From positions 26,362 through 90,361 of the forward strand of contig NZ_JAUYGD010000015.1 of the NCBI RefSeq assembly GCF_030690725.1: a stretch of DNA of 64,000 nt. The letters are read 5' to 3'. Shown piece after piece: positions 34,820 through 44,546 of this stretch. Each line of letters begins with the position of its first letter. Position 1 is the first letter of the stretch. A program made the translations under genes and the position numbers. A model generated the notes under the pieces. The model was not told the origin of the DNA. It searched no databases and saw only the letters and a program-made list of their open reading frames with translations. This stretch comes from Pseudomonas sp. GTDB taxonomy: Bacteria > Pseudomonadota > Gammaproteobacteria > Pseudomonadales > Pseudomonadaceae.

Positions 34820-35733
34820 GCATGGCCGCTTATGCATGCAGAGCCCGCATGCACGGCCAGGCCATGGCGGAATTTGTCGTGATGGTCGCGGGCGGCGTGC
34901 TGCTGTTGTTCGTGCTGGTGCCCGTGGTGGCCAAGCTGGCCGACATGGCCTACACCGCCCAGCAGGTGGCGCGTTATGTGGCCTGGGAACGCACCGTCTG
35001 GTTTGACACTGACAAAGCGCCGGGCGAGACCGACGACGGCGATACCGCGCAACGCGGCAACGAAGCGATATTGAAAACTGCGGAAAAACGCCTGATGTCG
35101 TATTCCGCGGCGGCTCAGCCCTTCACCGCCGCCGACATCGACGGCAGCCTAAATACCGCCAGCAACCACAGCCTGTGGCGCTGGACGCACGACGGCGGGG
35201 CCAAGCCGATGACGGCCACGGGTAGCATGCCGAGCAACTCCAGCCTGAGCGCAGAGGACACACCGTCCTATAGCTACGACGTGATCGGCATTTACAACGA
35301 TGCTATGGGCGGCGTGATGAAAGTGCTGAGCTTTCTGAAAATCGCCAAGGATGACGACTTTCTGCAGGTGGCCCACGAGACCGAGAACCTCTACAACCCC
35401 AGCATCGTCATTCCCGTTTCTATGGCCGGTAGCCGGTTAGGCAGCAAGCCGCTGTTTGGCGGTGCGCTGGACAAGCAGCTGAATATTCGCGCCCAGTCCG
35501 CAGTGCTTGCCGACGGCTGGAACGCCCAGGGCGATCATCATTTCAAAGAACGCGCCGACGATTTTGCCGTGGGCACCATGCTCAGTAACCCCCTGATCGA
35601 AACCATCATCTCGACCATCGGCATCTTTGAACCCTCGTTCAAGGATGTCGAGTTTGACTATGTCGGCATCGAGCCCATTCCGGATAAGCCGGCCAAATGC
35701 ACCAACAGCACCGGGTTCTGTTACTTCGAATAG
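34816..35733 (+). CDS. TadE-like pseudopilin, large
   Basis: A 305-residue protein with leader MSMAAYACRARMHG, cleavage motif G/QAMAEF and an N-terminal hydrophobic helix (VVMVAGGVLLLFVLVPVVA). An extracytoplasmic domain follows (residues 45-305), with a possible disulphide C294/C301 near the C-terminus. TadE/TadF pseudopilins are usually about 150-200 residues, so this one is large. The ATGA overlap with the preceding gene indicates coupling. Confidence 0.75.
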   Translation: MSMAAYACRARMHGQAMAEFVVMVAGGVLLLFVLVPVVAKLADMAYTAQQVARYVAWERTVWFDTDKAPGETDDGDTAQRGNEAILKTAEKRLMSYSAAAQPFTAADIDGSLNTASNHSLWRWTHDGGAKPMTATGSMPSNSSLSAEDTPSYSYDVIGIYNDAMGGVMKVLSFLKIAKDDDFLQVAHETENLYNPSIVIPVSMAGSRLGSKPLFGGALDKQLNIRAQSAVLADGWNAQGDHHFKERADDFAVGTMLSNPLIETIISTIGIFEPSFKDVEFDYVGIEPIPDKPAKCTNSTGFCYFE

Positions 35734-35736
35734 CCT

Positions 35737-36402
35737 ATGAAAATAATCCCGCTGCTCTTCCTCACCTCGTTACTGGCCGCCAATTCGGCGCGGGCCGACT
35801 GTGACTACGACGATTTCCCGCTGATGCCGGACATGTTGCTCGCCAGCATCGGCAGCAATATTCAGTGGAACCAGACGCCCATGGCCGGGCGCAGTTTTCG
35901 TGTGCCGGCCAACCTGGCGACCGTCAAAGACTTTTACACCAAGGCCTGGGCCGACGGGGTCGATTTCTCGGCGTTCAACGGCTGGGAGCAGATCCTGCAC
36001 ATCAATCAACACTGCATGATGCTGATCCAGGTAAAGCGCCAGAACGACCGCTACAGCTACGGCCAGCTGCTTATCACCAACCCACCGGGCAAAGCTGTCG
36101 TGGCTCAAGTGCTGGGGGACGGGATGCCGGTGCCGCCAGGTGCCCAGGTGATCAGTGACATGCGCAGCGACGACGATATTCGCCAAGGCCGCATGGTGTT
36201 GCTGCTCAACGCAGAGGACATGCACACCACGGCCCGTTGGTACGAAACCGAGCTCAAGCAGCAAGGCTGGAGCCTGGAGCAGCGCAGCCAGCAGGCCAAC
36301 GGCGTGGTGCTCAGCTATAGCCGCAAGCGTGAGCTGATGACGGTCGGCCTGTTACGCCATCAGGACAAGACCCAGATCCTGGTCAACCGGATGGATCGCT
36401 GA
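35737..36402 (+). CDS. Periplasmic protein of the Tad-like locus, unknown
   Basis: A 221-residue protein with a signal peptide (MKIIPLLFLTSLLAANSARA/DCDYDD). No domain is recognised. The mature part has two Cys and a C-terminal region (ARWYETELKQQGWSLEQ) like domains that measure predicted periplasmic alpha/beta folds. It starts 3 bases after the pseudopilin gene and its stop overlaps the next start by one base, so it belongs to the operon. Confidence 0.65.
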   Translation: MKIIPLLFLTSLLAANSARADCDYDDFPLMPDMLLASIGSNIQWNQTPMAGRSFRVPANLATVKDFYTKAWADGVDFSAFNGWEQILHINQHCMMLIQVKRQNDRYSYGQLLITNPPGKAVVAQVLGDGMPVPPGAQVISDMRSDDDIRQGRMVLLLNAEDMHTTARWYETELKQQGWSLEQRSQQANGVVLSYSRKRELMTVGLLRHQDKTQILVNRMDR

Positions 36403-37430
36403 TGAAGGCCCAGCGCGGACAGTCCATGACCGAGTACCTGGTGGTGCTCGGCGTCACCGGCGCGGCACTGATGCTGGCGGGCAATGATGTCGAGCGCCTG
36501 TTCGATAACGTGCGCAGCAGCTACAAAACCTACTCCAGCGAGATGAACAAGGTTCAGCTGTACAACAACGAAGCCGTGCGCTTCCTCGACCCCAGCCCGG
36601 ATGACGACTTCGATGACGGCCAACCTGAATCACCGCCACCGAGCGATACGGAACAGCCCGCCAGCGACGCGCTCGCGGTACTCAACGAGGTATATGACGC
36701 TAATGGCATGTACGTCGGACGCGTAGTCAATGACCAACTGGTTGCGGCCAATGGCGATGTGATCGGCACGTACGCCCTCGATGCATCGGGCAACAGCATT
36801 CTGCTTGATGCCAATGGCCAGGTTCTCTATCCCGGCTTCAGCATTAGCCAGGTCTTCGTCGACAGCACTGGCAAGCCCCTGGTGCTGCAAGCCCTGGCCA
36901 ACGCCAACGGTGAGGTGCTGGGTTTTGCCTATCTGGAACGTAACAAGTACTACAACGCCGTCACCGGCAAGGCGCTGGTCAAACAACCCCAAGGGCTGAC
37001 GCCCATCGCCACCCGTGACGTGCTGATGTACGCCCCTGATGGCAAAACCTTCGTCGCCGCTTATGAAGCGGCGGGCCTGGTGTATGCCAAGAGCGATGCG
37101 CTGATCAGCAGCAGTGGCACATTCACCAGCCCCCGCAAAATAACCGGCGAGCTGGTCAGTCTGTATCTCGCCCCGGAGACCGAGGCCGCCTGGAGCAAAC
37201 ATTCACTGTGCATCGTGCGCAGCTATGGCTGGGCCGCCGAGCAGGTCAGCCCCTTGCCGGCAGAAGGCGCAAGCGTGGCCATTGGCAGCAGTGTGTATGG
37301 CCAGTTCAACGCCCCCGAGGCTCAACTCAGTTACGTAGACAGTACGGCGGATGCCTGCAAGGCACGCTTCTCCGTGCTGCAAACCAAGGTTCCGAATAGC
37401 GCAACGCAGTGGTCGCTGCGGCGCAACTGA
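36402..37430 (+). CDS. Pilin-like protein with Gly/Asp repeats
   Basis: A 342-residue protein. Its leader MKAQRG/QSMTEY fits the class IV prepilin motif with Glu at +5, followed by a short hydrophobic helix (LVVLGVTGAALMLAG). An acidic Pro-rich linker (62-90) leads to degenerate repeats of the form D-x-x-G-x-x-x-G with x2-3 (DANGMYVG, AANGDVIG, DANGQVL, NANGEVLG; about 98-175). These resemble the repeats in the CpaB protein encoded next. It is probably a surface- or pilus-associated subunit. Confidence 0.7.
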   Translation: MKAQRGQSMTEYLVVLGVTGAALMLAGNDVERLFDNVRSSYKTYSSEMNKVQLYNNEAVRFLDPSPDDDFDDGQPESPPPSDTEQPASDALAVLNEVYDANGMYVGRVVNDQLVAANGDVIGTYALDASGNSILLDANGQVLYPGFSISQVFVDSTGKPLVLQALANANGEVLGFAYLERNKYYNAVTGKALVKQPQGLTPIATRDVLMYAPDGKTFVAAYEAAGLVYAKSDALISSSGTFTSPRKITGELVSLYLAPETEAAWSKHSLCIVRSYGWAAEQVSPLPAEGASVAIGSSVYGQFNAPEAQLSYVDSTADACKARFSVLQTKVPNSATQWSLRRN

Positions 37431-37550
37431 TGGGCACGCGCCATCCAAGCCAGACACGCCAGAACAGCTGTAAAGCGTAGAAAACCATAAGAGAAATAGA
37501 TCAACCATTGCGCACCTGCGCGGACAGCACTTTTTGCACTGGGGAGCACC

Positions 37551-39602
37551 ATGTCATCTGTATCAGGAAAGAAACTGCTGATCATCGCGGTGGCGTGTGG
37601 CGTGCTCGCAGGGGCCATGGGCTGGCTGTACCTGAAATCCAAGGAAGCCCAGTACCGCGACGCCTATCGTCCGCCGGTTGAGCAGAAAGTCACGGTGGTC
37701 GTGCCCCGGGCCGATATCGGTAAGGCCCAGGCCCTGACCCCGGAACTCGTCGCCACCCTGGATGTGCCCAGTGACTACCTGGCCTCCAATGTCGTCCTGG
37801 CCGAGGACTGGCCCAAGCTTGAAGGCCGCATGACGGTTGCGCCGCTGCAGCGCGGCCGGCCCATCAGCTGGGATGCCGTGGAGCAGGAGCGCGTCTCGCG
37901 CTTCTCGGAGAACGTCGAGCTGGGCAAGCGGATCAAGACGGTCAAGATCAGCAAGATCAATTCCTTTGACGGCATGCTGCGCCCCGGCGACCACATCGAT
38001 CTGCTGGGCAGTTTTGCCGCCGGCGATATCGGCCTGCAAAAGCAGCCCAACTATGCCGACGATGTGGTGATCAACATCCTCGAAGACATCATCGTGCTGG
38101 CTGCCGGTCGCGAAGATGCCAGCGGCCACAAATACGAGAACTACTACGACCAGAGCACGCCCGACGGCTTCAATATGAACTTTTCCACGCTGTCGCTGAT
38201 GCTTACGCCGGCGCAGGTGGCCCGGGTTGAGCTGGCGGAAAAGGCCGGGGAAATGGTCGCGGTTCTGCGCCACCCGAAAGACACCAGCATGGCCGCACTG
38301 GGCCAGGTCACCGTGGCCAACCTGCTGGACCCACCGCCACAGGAGCTGATCGACGTGGTGGTGGATGCCGACGGCAACCTGATCGGCCGCATTGTGGGTG
38401 ACAACATTGTTGGCGTCGATGGGCGCATCCTCGGCAAGATCGTCGATGGCCAGGCCGTTGGCTTTGACGGCAACGTGATCGGCAATATTGTGCGTGGTCT
38501 CAGTGCCGACGACCCGCTGCTGCGTATGCATGAACGTGCCACGGTGGTGCGCGATGAGCAGGGCAACGTGATCGGCCGCGTGATCGATGGCAAGGTCATC
38601 GATGCCCACGGCAACGCCATCGGCACCGTCGTCGATGGCAAAGCCGTTGGCGTTGATGGCAAGCCGCTGGGCAGGGTGCAAACCAATGCTGTGCTCGACA
38701 GCCAGGGCCGCGTAGTCGACATGAGCCGCTCGCGAGTGCAGGACCACGCGGCACCACAAAACCAGGAACGCCAGGTCGTGCGTGATGCAGCTGGCAATAT
38801 TCTCGGCAGGGTGGATGGCGACAAGATCGTCGATGCCGAAGGTAATGTGATCGGTCACCAACGCGACGGTAAGGCCTACGACCTTAACGGTCAGCCGCTC
38901 GGCAGCATCAGCACCGTGGTGCAAGACGCCCAAGGCAAGATCATCGGCGAGATGGGGCAAGTGGCGCGCGATGCCGACGGCAAGATCATCGGCCGCGTGG
39001 TCGACGGTCAATTGATCGGTGCCGACGGCGACGTGCTCGGCGTCGTCAAGGACGGCCAGGTAATCGGCCGCGATGGCCAGGCAATCGGTCAGGTCGAAAA
39101 CATTCAGCTCGACAGCAATGGTCGTCCCGTTGAGGGCAACGTGCGGGTGGCCCGCGATGCCAGCGGCAAGGTGCTCGGCACCCTGGTGGGTGACGAGATT
39201 ATCGATGCTCAGGGCCGCAAGGTCGGCAGCGTCAAGAATGGCGAAGTCCGCGATCTGGCGGGGCAGGTGCTGGCCGGTGCCCAGGTGGCGGTCCAGGGCG
39301 ACGCCAAGGTCGTGGTACGCGATGCCGAGGGCAACGTTATCGGCACTTTGCGCGGCGACACCCTTTACGGCGCTGACGGCAAGGCCACCGGAAAACTGCT
39401 CAACGGCAAGCTCGTCGATGGCAACGGTAACGTACTGGCCAGCGGCCTGACGGTGGCCGCTGAATCGGCCGCCAACCTGCCCGGCGAGCAGTCGGGTAAA
39501 GCGCGCAACAAGCGCCTGGAACCTACCCGCATGATCCAGTTCATCCCTGGCGGCACAGGCACCGCTGGGGTTATTCCGGTGCAGACCCTGCGCCTTGAAT
39601 AA
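37551..39602 (+). CDS. cpaB: CpaB/RcpC-like pilus-assembly protein with a long repeat domain
   Basis: A 683-residue protein. The first 260 residues are CpaB-like: a signal/anchor helix (8-27), a SAF domain (about 46-115; VTVVVPRADIGKAQALTPELV) and the RcpC domain (KTVKISKINSFDGMLRPGDHIDLLG, ... GEMVAVLRHP). Residues 271-631 add about 21 units of a 15-16-residue repeat, consensus D-x-x-G-x-x-[IL]-G-x-[VI]-x-x-G-x-x-[VI]. Usual CpaB proteins are about 260-350 residues. GGGGAG supports the start. It probably lines or extends from the secretin channel (inference). Confidence 0.85.
   Translation: MSSVSGKKLLIIAVACGVLAGAMGWLYLKSKEAQYRDAYRPPVEQKVTVVVPRADIGKAQALTPELVATLDVPSDYLASNVVLAEDWPKLEGRMTVAPLQRGRPISWDAVEQERVSRFSENVELGKRIKTVKISKINSFDGMLRPGDHIDLLGSFAAGDIGLQKQPNYADDVVINILEDIIVLAAGREDASGHKYENYYDQSTPDGFNMNFSTLSLMLTPAQVARVELAEKAGEMVAVLRHPKDTSMAALGQVTVANLLDPPPQELIDVVVDADGNLIGRIVGDNIVGVDGRILGKIVDGQAVGFDGNVIGNIVRGLSADDPLLRMHERATVVRDEQGNVIGRVIDGKVIDAHGNAIGTVVDGKAVGVDGKPLGRVQTNAVLDSQGRVVDMSRSRVQDHAAPQNQERQVVRDAAGNILGRVDGDKIVDAEGNVIGHQRDGKAYDLNGQPLGSISTVVQDAQGKIIGEMGQVARDADGKIIGRVVDGQLIGADGDVLGVVKDGQVIGRDGQAIGQVENIQLDSNGRPVEGNVRVARDASGKVLGTLVGDEIIDAQGRKVGSVKNGEVRDLAGQVLAGAQVAVQGDAKVVVRDAEGNVIGTLRGDTLYGADGKATGKLLNGKLVDGNGNVLASGLTVAAESAANLPGEQSGKARNKRLEPTRMIQFIPGGTGTAGVIPVQTLRLE
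38361..39443 (+). repeat. Tandem coding repeat of about 48 bases inside cpaB
   Basis: The repeat encodes residues 271-631. The conserved Gly of each unit falls at residues 275, 291, 307, 338, 354, 370, 386, 415, 431, 447, 462, 477, 493, 509, 524, 539, 555, 571, 594, 610 and 626. Most steps are 16, and longer gaps occur at 307-338, 386-415 and 571-594. Confidence 0.9.
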
Positions 39603-39666
39603 CCCTCACCACTGCGCGCGGGCTGTGTCCGCGCCGGCTCACTCAATTGCACACGCTGGGGCGACA

Positions 39667-41160
39667 ATGAAAAGGCTACGAGTGTTATCGATAGTGTGCG
39701 GTGCCGCGATGGCCCTGCAGGTTCAGGCCGACGAGATTCCCGCAGCGATGGTGCTGTACGACGGCGATGTCCATGTGCTGCTGGCACCCGGCGTGGAACG
39801 TGTGGCCGTCGGCAATGTGGCGATCATCAGCGCCACCATGCTGAAGAACGAAGAGGTGGTGATCACCGCAGAAACACCGGGGGAAACCACGGTGCAGTTG
39901 TGGTTTGAAGGCAACCAGCGCAAGCAGGTCAGCGTGGTCGTCGCCAAGGCCAATGGTTACCGCCAGATCGGCGAGTTGCGCGCCTTGTTGTCGGATATCC
40001 CGGGGCTGCGCATTCGCACCGTGGGTCGCCAGGTGGTGCTCGATGGTCGCCTGAGTAGTGAGTATCTGGCGCGCGTCAAGGAAGCCGCCAAGTTCTATGA
40101 AAACGTGCTGGTGCTGGCCGAAGAGCAGACCGGCGCCGCCACCAAAGCCGACTCGGCCCAGGTGCTGCAAGAGGTTCAGGCCATGCTCGGGCAGATTCCC
40201 GGCATCAAGATCAAAGCCGTAGGCCGGCAGATTGTCATCGACGGCGACTTGCACACCATTGATATCGCCCGAATCGAGCTGCTCAAGACACGCTACCCGG
40301 ACGTGCTGGTACTCGCTCAACCAATGTCCGAGTTCCTCGCGCCGATGATCTACTTCGACGTGCGCATCACCGAGTTCGCCAAGGACGATGTGGAAGAGCT
40401 GGGCGTCAACTGGAGTACCAGCATCAATGGCCCCACGTTCGCCTTCAACGCCGACGGTGGCACCAACAACCTCTACCGCGGCCAGTTCCCCAGTGCCTCC
40501 GGCACCTTTGACGACCTCAATGACGCGGTCGGCAATGTCGGTTCCCATGCCTATTGGGGGGTGGCCAGCGAGATCACCTCACGGATCAACCTGCTGGAGA
40601 AAAACGGTTCGGCCCTGACACTGGCCTCGCCGCGGCTCAGCGCCCGCAGTGGCGGCAAGGCGGAACTGACCGTTGGCGGCCAAGTGCCGGTGGTGACCAG
40701 CAGCATCAACGGCCCCTCGGTGGAGTACAAGGACTTCGGCATCCTGCTCAATATCGAGCCGCAACTGTACGGCGGCGAAACCATCGCCACCCACGTCAAG
40801 GCGGAAATCAGCCAGCTGGACAAAGCCAACCAGGTCGGCGAATACCCGGCCTTCAAGACCCGCCGCACCGAGAACGAAGTACAGCTCAAGGTCGGCGAGA
40901 CCCTGGTGCTGTCCGGCCTGGTGACCGAGGACAGCCAGTCAACCATTGAAGGCATCAAGTGGCTGATGAACATCCCTTACCTCGGCGCCCTGTTTCGCAA
41001 CAAAAGTTTCAAAGGCAATCGTACCGAGCTGGTGATCTTCATCACTCCGCGCCTGCTCACCGAAGGCGCCGACTCGCCGAACGTCAAAGAGCTCGCCCGT
41101 GAGAAGCAGATGATCGAGAAGTACGCCAAAACCGTTGGCAATCTCGAACTGATCGATTGA
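39667..41160 (+). CDS. cpaC: Secretin CpaC/RcpA
   Basis: A 497-residue outer-membrane secretin of the Tad apparatus. It has a signal peptide (to about residue 21, QVQA/DE), a BON-like/pilotin N-domain (VLLAPGVERVAVGNVAIISATML), two secretin repeats (IPGLRIRTVGRQVVLDGRL and IPGIKIKAVGRQIVIDGDL) and the secretin core (GSALTLASPRLSARSGGKAELTVGGQVPV, VLSGLVTEDSQ, IPYLGALFRNKSFKGNRTELVIFITPRLL). The start at 39667 is chosen for the signal peptide. Confidence 0.93.
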   Translation: MKRLRVLSIVCGAAMALQVQADEIPAAMVLYDGDVHVLLAPGVERVAVGNVAIISATMLKNEEVVITAETPGETTVQLWFEGNQRKQVSVVVAKANGYRQIGELRALLSDIPGLRIRTVGRQVVLDGRLSSEYLARVKEAAKFYENVLVLAEEQTGAATKADSAQVLQEVQAMLGQIPGIKIKAVGRQIVIDGDLHTIDIARIELLKTRYPDVLVLAQPMSEFLAPMIYFDVRITEFAKDDVEELGVNWSTSINGPTFAFNADGGTNNLYRGQFPSASGTFDDLNDAVGNVGSHAYWGVASEITSRINLLEKNGSALTLASPRLSARSGGKAELTVGGQVPVVTSSINGPSVEYKDFGILLNIEPQLYGGETIATHVKAEISQLDKANQVGEYPAFKTRRTENEVQLKVGETLVLSGLVTEDSQSTIEGIKWLMNIPYLGALFRNKSFKGNRTELVIFITPRLLTEGADSPNVKELAREKQMIEKYAKTVGNLELID

Positions 41161-41169
41161 GGGCTGAGC

Positions 41170-42807
41170 ATGTTTGAAGTTGTGGTCACCTACAAAGGCG
41201 GCGAGCCGCTCGACACGCTCACCTGCACCTCGGCGCAATGCGATATAGGCAAGGCGCGCACCGGGCTGGTACGCCTGCGCGGCTGGAAGGTGGCCCCCAG
41301 CCACGCGCGCATCGAGCAGTCGCTGGGCGGTTTATTTGTGGAAAATATCAGCCGTGGCAACGAGCTGCTGGTCAATGGCAAACCGGTGGAACGCTTCGGC
41401 CCGCTAAGCCCGGAAGACCTGATCGGCATCGGCGCCTATAACCTGCAGGTGCGGGCCGTTGGGCAAATCGAAACCGAGGCCGACACGCCGCTGCCACCGG
41501 ATGCCGCGATCAGTAGCGGTGAGGACAACGCACCCTACATGGGGTGGTCGCAGTACGTGCAGGCGGAGCTGTTCCGCGCCATGGACCTACGGCGGATGAA
41601 CCTCGACAGCATGGGCCCGCTGGAAGTGCGCAACAGTCTGTCCGAGTTGATCAACGGCATTACCGAGCAGATCGCCCATCGCCTGCCGGTCAATCTCAGC
41701 CGCGAGATTCTGCACAAGATCGTGATCAACGAAGCCGTGGGCCTTGGCCCGCTGGAGGACTTGTTGGCCGACCCTAGCGTCTCGGAAATCATGGTCAACC
41801 GTTACGACGATATCTACGTGGAGCGCTCGGGCCGCCTGGAGCGCACCGGTATCAGCTTCAGCTCCGACTCGGCCGTGCTGTCCACTATTGAGCGGATTAT
41901 CTCGCCGCTGGGCCGGCGCATCGATGAAAGCTCGCCGATGGTCGATGCCCGCCTCAAGGATGGCTCGCGGGTCAACGCCATCATCCCACCGCTGGCGCTG
42001 CGTGGACCGTGCCTGACCATCCGCAAATTCTCGGAGAAGAAGCTCACCACTGACGACCTGCTGCGTTACGGTTCGATCAATGAACCCATGGTCGAGTTCC
42101 TGCGTATCGCCGTGGAACAACGGATGAACATCGTGGTGTCCGGCGGTACGGGCTCGGGTAAAACCACGCTGCTGAACATTCTCTCCAACTTCATCCCGCT
42201 GGATGAACGTGTGGTGACCATCGAAGACGCCGCCGAGTTGAGGCTGGTGCAACCTCATGTGGTCGTCCTGGAAGCACGCCCGGCCAACATGGAAGGCAAG
42301 GGCCAGGTGACCATTCGTGACCTGGTGCGTAACTGCCTGCGCATGCGCCCCGACCGCATCGTGGTCGGCGAGTGTCGCGGCGGTGAAGCCCTGGACATGC
42401 TGCAGGCAATGAACACAGGCCACGATGGTTCGCTGACCACCGGCCACGCCAACTCGCCGCGCGACATGCTGCGCCGTCTGGAAGTGATGGTGCTGATGGC
42501 CGGCATGGATTTACCCGTACAGGCCATTCGCGAGCAGATCTCCTCGGCGGTGCAGCTGATCGTGCAGCAGACGCGCTTTGGCGACGGCTCGCGGCGTATC
42601 ACCAGCATCACCGAAGTCACCGGCATGGAGCAGAGCACGATTCTGCTCAACGAGATCTTTGCCTACCAGCAGCAGGGCTTCGACGAGCACGGCCGGGTCA
42701 AAGGGCATTACCGCGCCACCGGGCAGATCCCCGAGTTCTATGAGGCGCTAAGCAAACGCGGCATTGGTGTAAACATGGACATCTTTCATACCCCGGAGCG
42801 CCTCTAA
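41170..42807 (+). CDS. cpaF: CpaF/TadA secretion ATPase with an N-terminal FHA domain
   Basis: A 545-residue ATPase that powers pilus assembly. Residues 1-95 form an FHA domain (phosphothreonine-binding pattern PSHARIE ... [13 protein letters not shown]). The CpaF part follows: [24 protein letters not shown], Walker [11 protein letters not shown] (324-333), Asp box [12 protein letters not shown], Walker [10 protein letters not shown] (396-404) and the His box LTTGHANSP. The FHA fusion hints at control by a Ser/Thr kinase, but no such kinase is encoded here. Confidence 0.93.
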   Translation: MFEVVVTYKGGEPLDTLTCTSAQCDIGKARTGLVRLRGWKVAPSHARIEQSLGGLFVENISRGNELLVNGKPVERFGPLSPEDLIGIGAYNLQVRAVGQIETEADTPLPPDAAISSGEDNAPYMGWSQYVQAELFRAMDLRRMNLDSMGPLEVRNSLSELINGITEQIAHRLPVNLSREILHKIVINEAVGLGPLEDLLADPSVSEIMVNRYDDIYVERSGRLERTGISFSSDSAVLSTIERIISPLGRRIDESSPMVDARLKDGSRVNAIIPPLALRGPCLTIRKFSEKKLTTDDLLRYGSINEPMVEFLRIAVEQRMNIVVSGGTGSGKTTLLNILSNFIPLDERVVTIEDAAELRLVQPHVVVLEARPANMEGKGQVTIRDLVRNCLRMRPDRIVVGECRGGEALDMLQAMNTGHDGSLTTGHANSPRDMLRRLEVMVLMAGMDLPVQAIREQISSAVQLIVQQTRFGDGSRRITSITEVTGMEQSTILLNEIFAYQQQGFDEHGRVKGHYRATGQIPEFYEALSKRGIGVNMDIFHTPERL

Positions 42808-43665
42808 GTGGCCGCCGTGTGGCTGGTGCTGTGCGCGCTGTTGCTGGCCGTCTCGGTCTGCGCGCTGGCCTTGCTGATCAGCCGGCGGGTGGCCGATAAC
42901 CTGGACCATTACCGCCGGCAGTTTTCCCGTCGCGCCGAGCTGGAAATGGCCGACATGTTCATTTTCACCAGCGGCCGGCAAGTGCTCATCCTCACCTTGG
43001 TGCTGCTGTTGCTGGTGCCGGTGCTACTTGAGCTGTTGTTCCAACTGCCGGTGGTCACGGCAGCAGGCATTGTGGTGACCCTGTTCACCCCGCACCTGAT
43101 GTTCAATCACCTGCGCAAGGCACGGCTGAAGAAGTTCGAAGAGCAGCTGCCCGATGCCTTTATGCTGCTGTCCAGCAGCCTGCAATCCGGTGCCAGCCTG
43201 AACATGGCGCTGGAGAATGTGGTGCACCAATCGCCGGCCCCGCTGAACCAGGAGTTTGGCCTGTTGATCAAGAACATCCGCCTCGGCGTCACCCTGGAAG
43301 AGGCGCTGATCAAGCTGGAAAAACGCCTGCCGTTGCCCTCATTCATCATGGCCAGCTCGGCCATTCGCATCAGCCGTGAGGTGGGCGGCAACCTGGTGGA
43401 AACCATCAACGGCATGGCCGCCATGCTGCGGCGCAAGAAAGTCATGGAGGGCAAGATCGACAGCCTCACCGCCCAGGGCCGCGCCCAGGGCACATTTATG
43501 GCCATGCTGCCGATCATGCTGGCCATCATCCTCAGCTTTATTGAGCCGGAAGCCATGCGCCAGCTCTACACCACCCGCAACGGTCTGATGGTGCTGGCGG
43601 TGATGGTGGTGATGGAAGTGCTGGGCTTTATGTTTATCAAAAAAATCACCCGGATTGACGCCTGA
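42808..43665 (+). CDS. tadB: Inner-membrane platform protein TadB
   Basis: A 285-residue GspF-like protein of the Tad platform, with a GTG start directly after the cpaF stop. An N-terminal helix, a pair of helices (about 50-92) and a C-terminal pair flank a cytoplasmic T2SSF domain (FEEQLPDAFMLLSSSLQSGASLNMALENVV). It works with TadC and CpaF. Confidence 0.9.
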   Translation: MAAVWLVLCALLLAVSVCALALLISRRVADNLDHYRRQFSRRAELEMADMFIFTSGRQVLILTLVLLLLVPVLLELLFQLPVVTAAGIVVTLFTPHLMFNHLRKARLKKFEEQLPDAFMLLSSSLQSGASLNMALENVVHQSPAPLNQEFGLLIKNIRLGVTLEEALIKLEKRLPLPSFIMASSAIRISREVGGNLVETINGMAAMLRRKKVMEGKIDSLTAQGRAQGTFMAMLPIMLAIILSFIEPEAMRQLYTTRNGLMVLAVMVVMEVLGFMFIKKITRIDA

Positions 43666-43667
43666 TC

Positions 43668-44546
43668 ATGAGCGAACTTCTTGTCCTGTTCAGCAGCGCC
43701 AGCCTGGGGGTAACCGTCACCTGCATCCTGCTCGCGGTGTTGTCGCTGTTTACCCTGTTGCCCGCAGAAAACCGCACCTACATGGACCCGGTGCCCAGCT
43801 GGATTCGTCCGATCTGGCCGTTGGTGCGCCTGGTCAGCCATTTTGCCTGCAGCAACCTGCCGCCCAAATTCATGGACTGGCTGGACGTACGCATGCAGCG
43901 CACCGGGGCGCTTTATGTGCTCACGGCTGAAGACTTTCTCGCCCTGTGCATCACCATGGCGCTGCTCTTTCCTGCACTGGCGATCCTGCCGATGGCCAGC
44001 GGCAAGAGCGGCATCCTCTGGTCGGTGCTGCTGCTGATGCTGCTGATGGGTGCCGCCTTGCCCGTGATGTGGATCAGCGACACGCATAAACGCCGTGACC
44101 GCGACATCGTGCGTAACCTGCCGGTGTTTCTCGAATACCTGTCCATGTGCGTCGACGCCGGCCTGAACTTCCTCGGCGCCTTGCAGCAGGCCGTGGACAA
44201 AGGCCCGGATGGCGCGATGAAAAACGAATTTCGCATCGTGCTGCGCGACATCCGCTCTGGCCTGCCACGCGCCGAGGCGCTGGCGCGCATGGAGCAACGC
44301 ATCAACCTGAAGGATGTCACCACCTTCGTGCGCTCGGTGGTGCAGGCCGAGAAGATGGGCAGCAGCCTGCGCAATACCCTGCAGATTCAGGCTCAGCAGC
44401 GCCTGGAAGAGCGTTTCCAGCGGGCCGAGAAAACTGCCATGCAGGCTCCCGTGAAGCTGATCATCCCGTTGATCATGTTTATCTTCCCGCTGACCTTCGT
44501 GATCTTGCTGTTCCCGATTGTGGTCAAGTTTATGGGGCAAACCTGA
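43668..44546 (+). CDS. tadC: Inner-membrane platform protein TadC
   Basis: A 292-residue second GspF-like platform protein. It has an N-terminal helix, a paired helix (about 82-125), a T2SSF domain (IVRNLPVFLEYLSMCVDAGLNFLGALQQAV; FVRSVVQAEKMGSSLRNTLQIQA) and a C-terminal helix. It begins two bases after tadB, and its stop shares one base with the next start. Confidence 0.9.
   Translation: MSELLVLFSSASLGVTVTCILLAVLSLFTLLPAENRTYMDPVPSWIRPIWPLVRLVSHFACSNLPPKFMDWLDVRMQRTGALYVLTAEDFLALCITMALLFPALAILPMASGKSGILWSVLLLMLLMGAALPVMWISDTHKRRDRDIVRNLPVFLEYLSMCVDAGLNFLGALQQAVDKGPDGAMKNEFRIVLRDIRSGLPRAEALARMEQRINLKDVTTFVRSVVQAEKMGSSLRNTLQIQAQQRLEERFQRAEKTAMQAPVKLIIPLIMFIFPLTFVILLFPIVVKFMGQT

Noticed and set aside
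37563..39011. 482-codon open frame antisense to the cpaB repeats
   Set aside because: It is a by-product of the regular GC-rich 48-base coding repeat. The repetitive His/Asp/Ala translation mirrors the cpaB units and has no start signal.
38361..39443. Possible CRISPR-like array suggested by regular 48-base spacing
   Set aside because: The periodicity is in codons, the units differ in DNA sequence, no unique spacers exist and the frame is open throughout.
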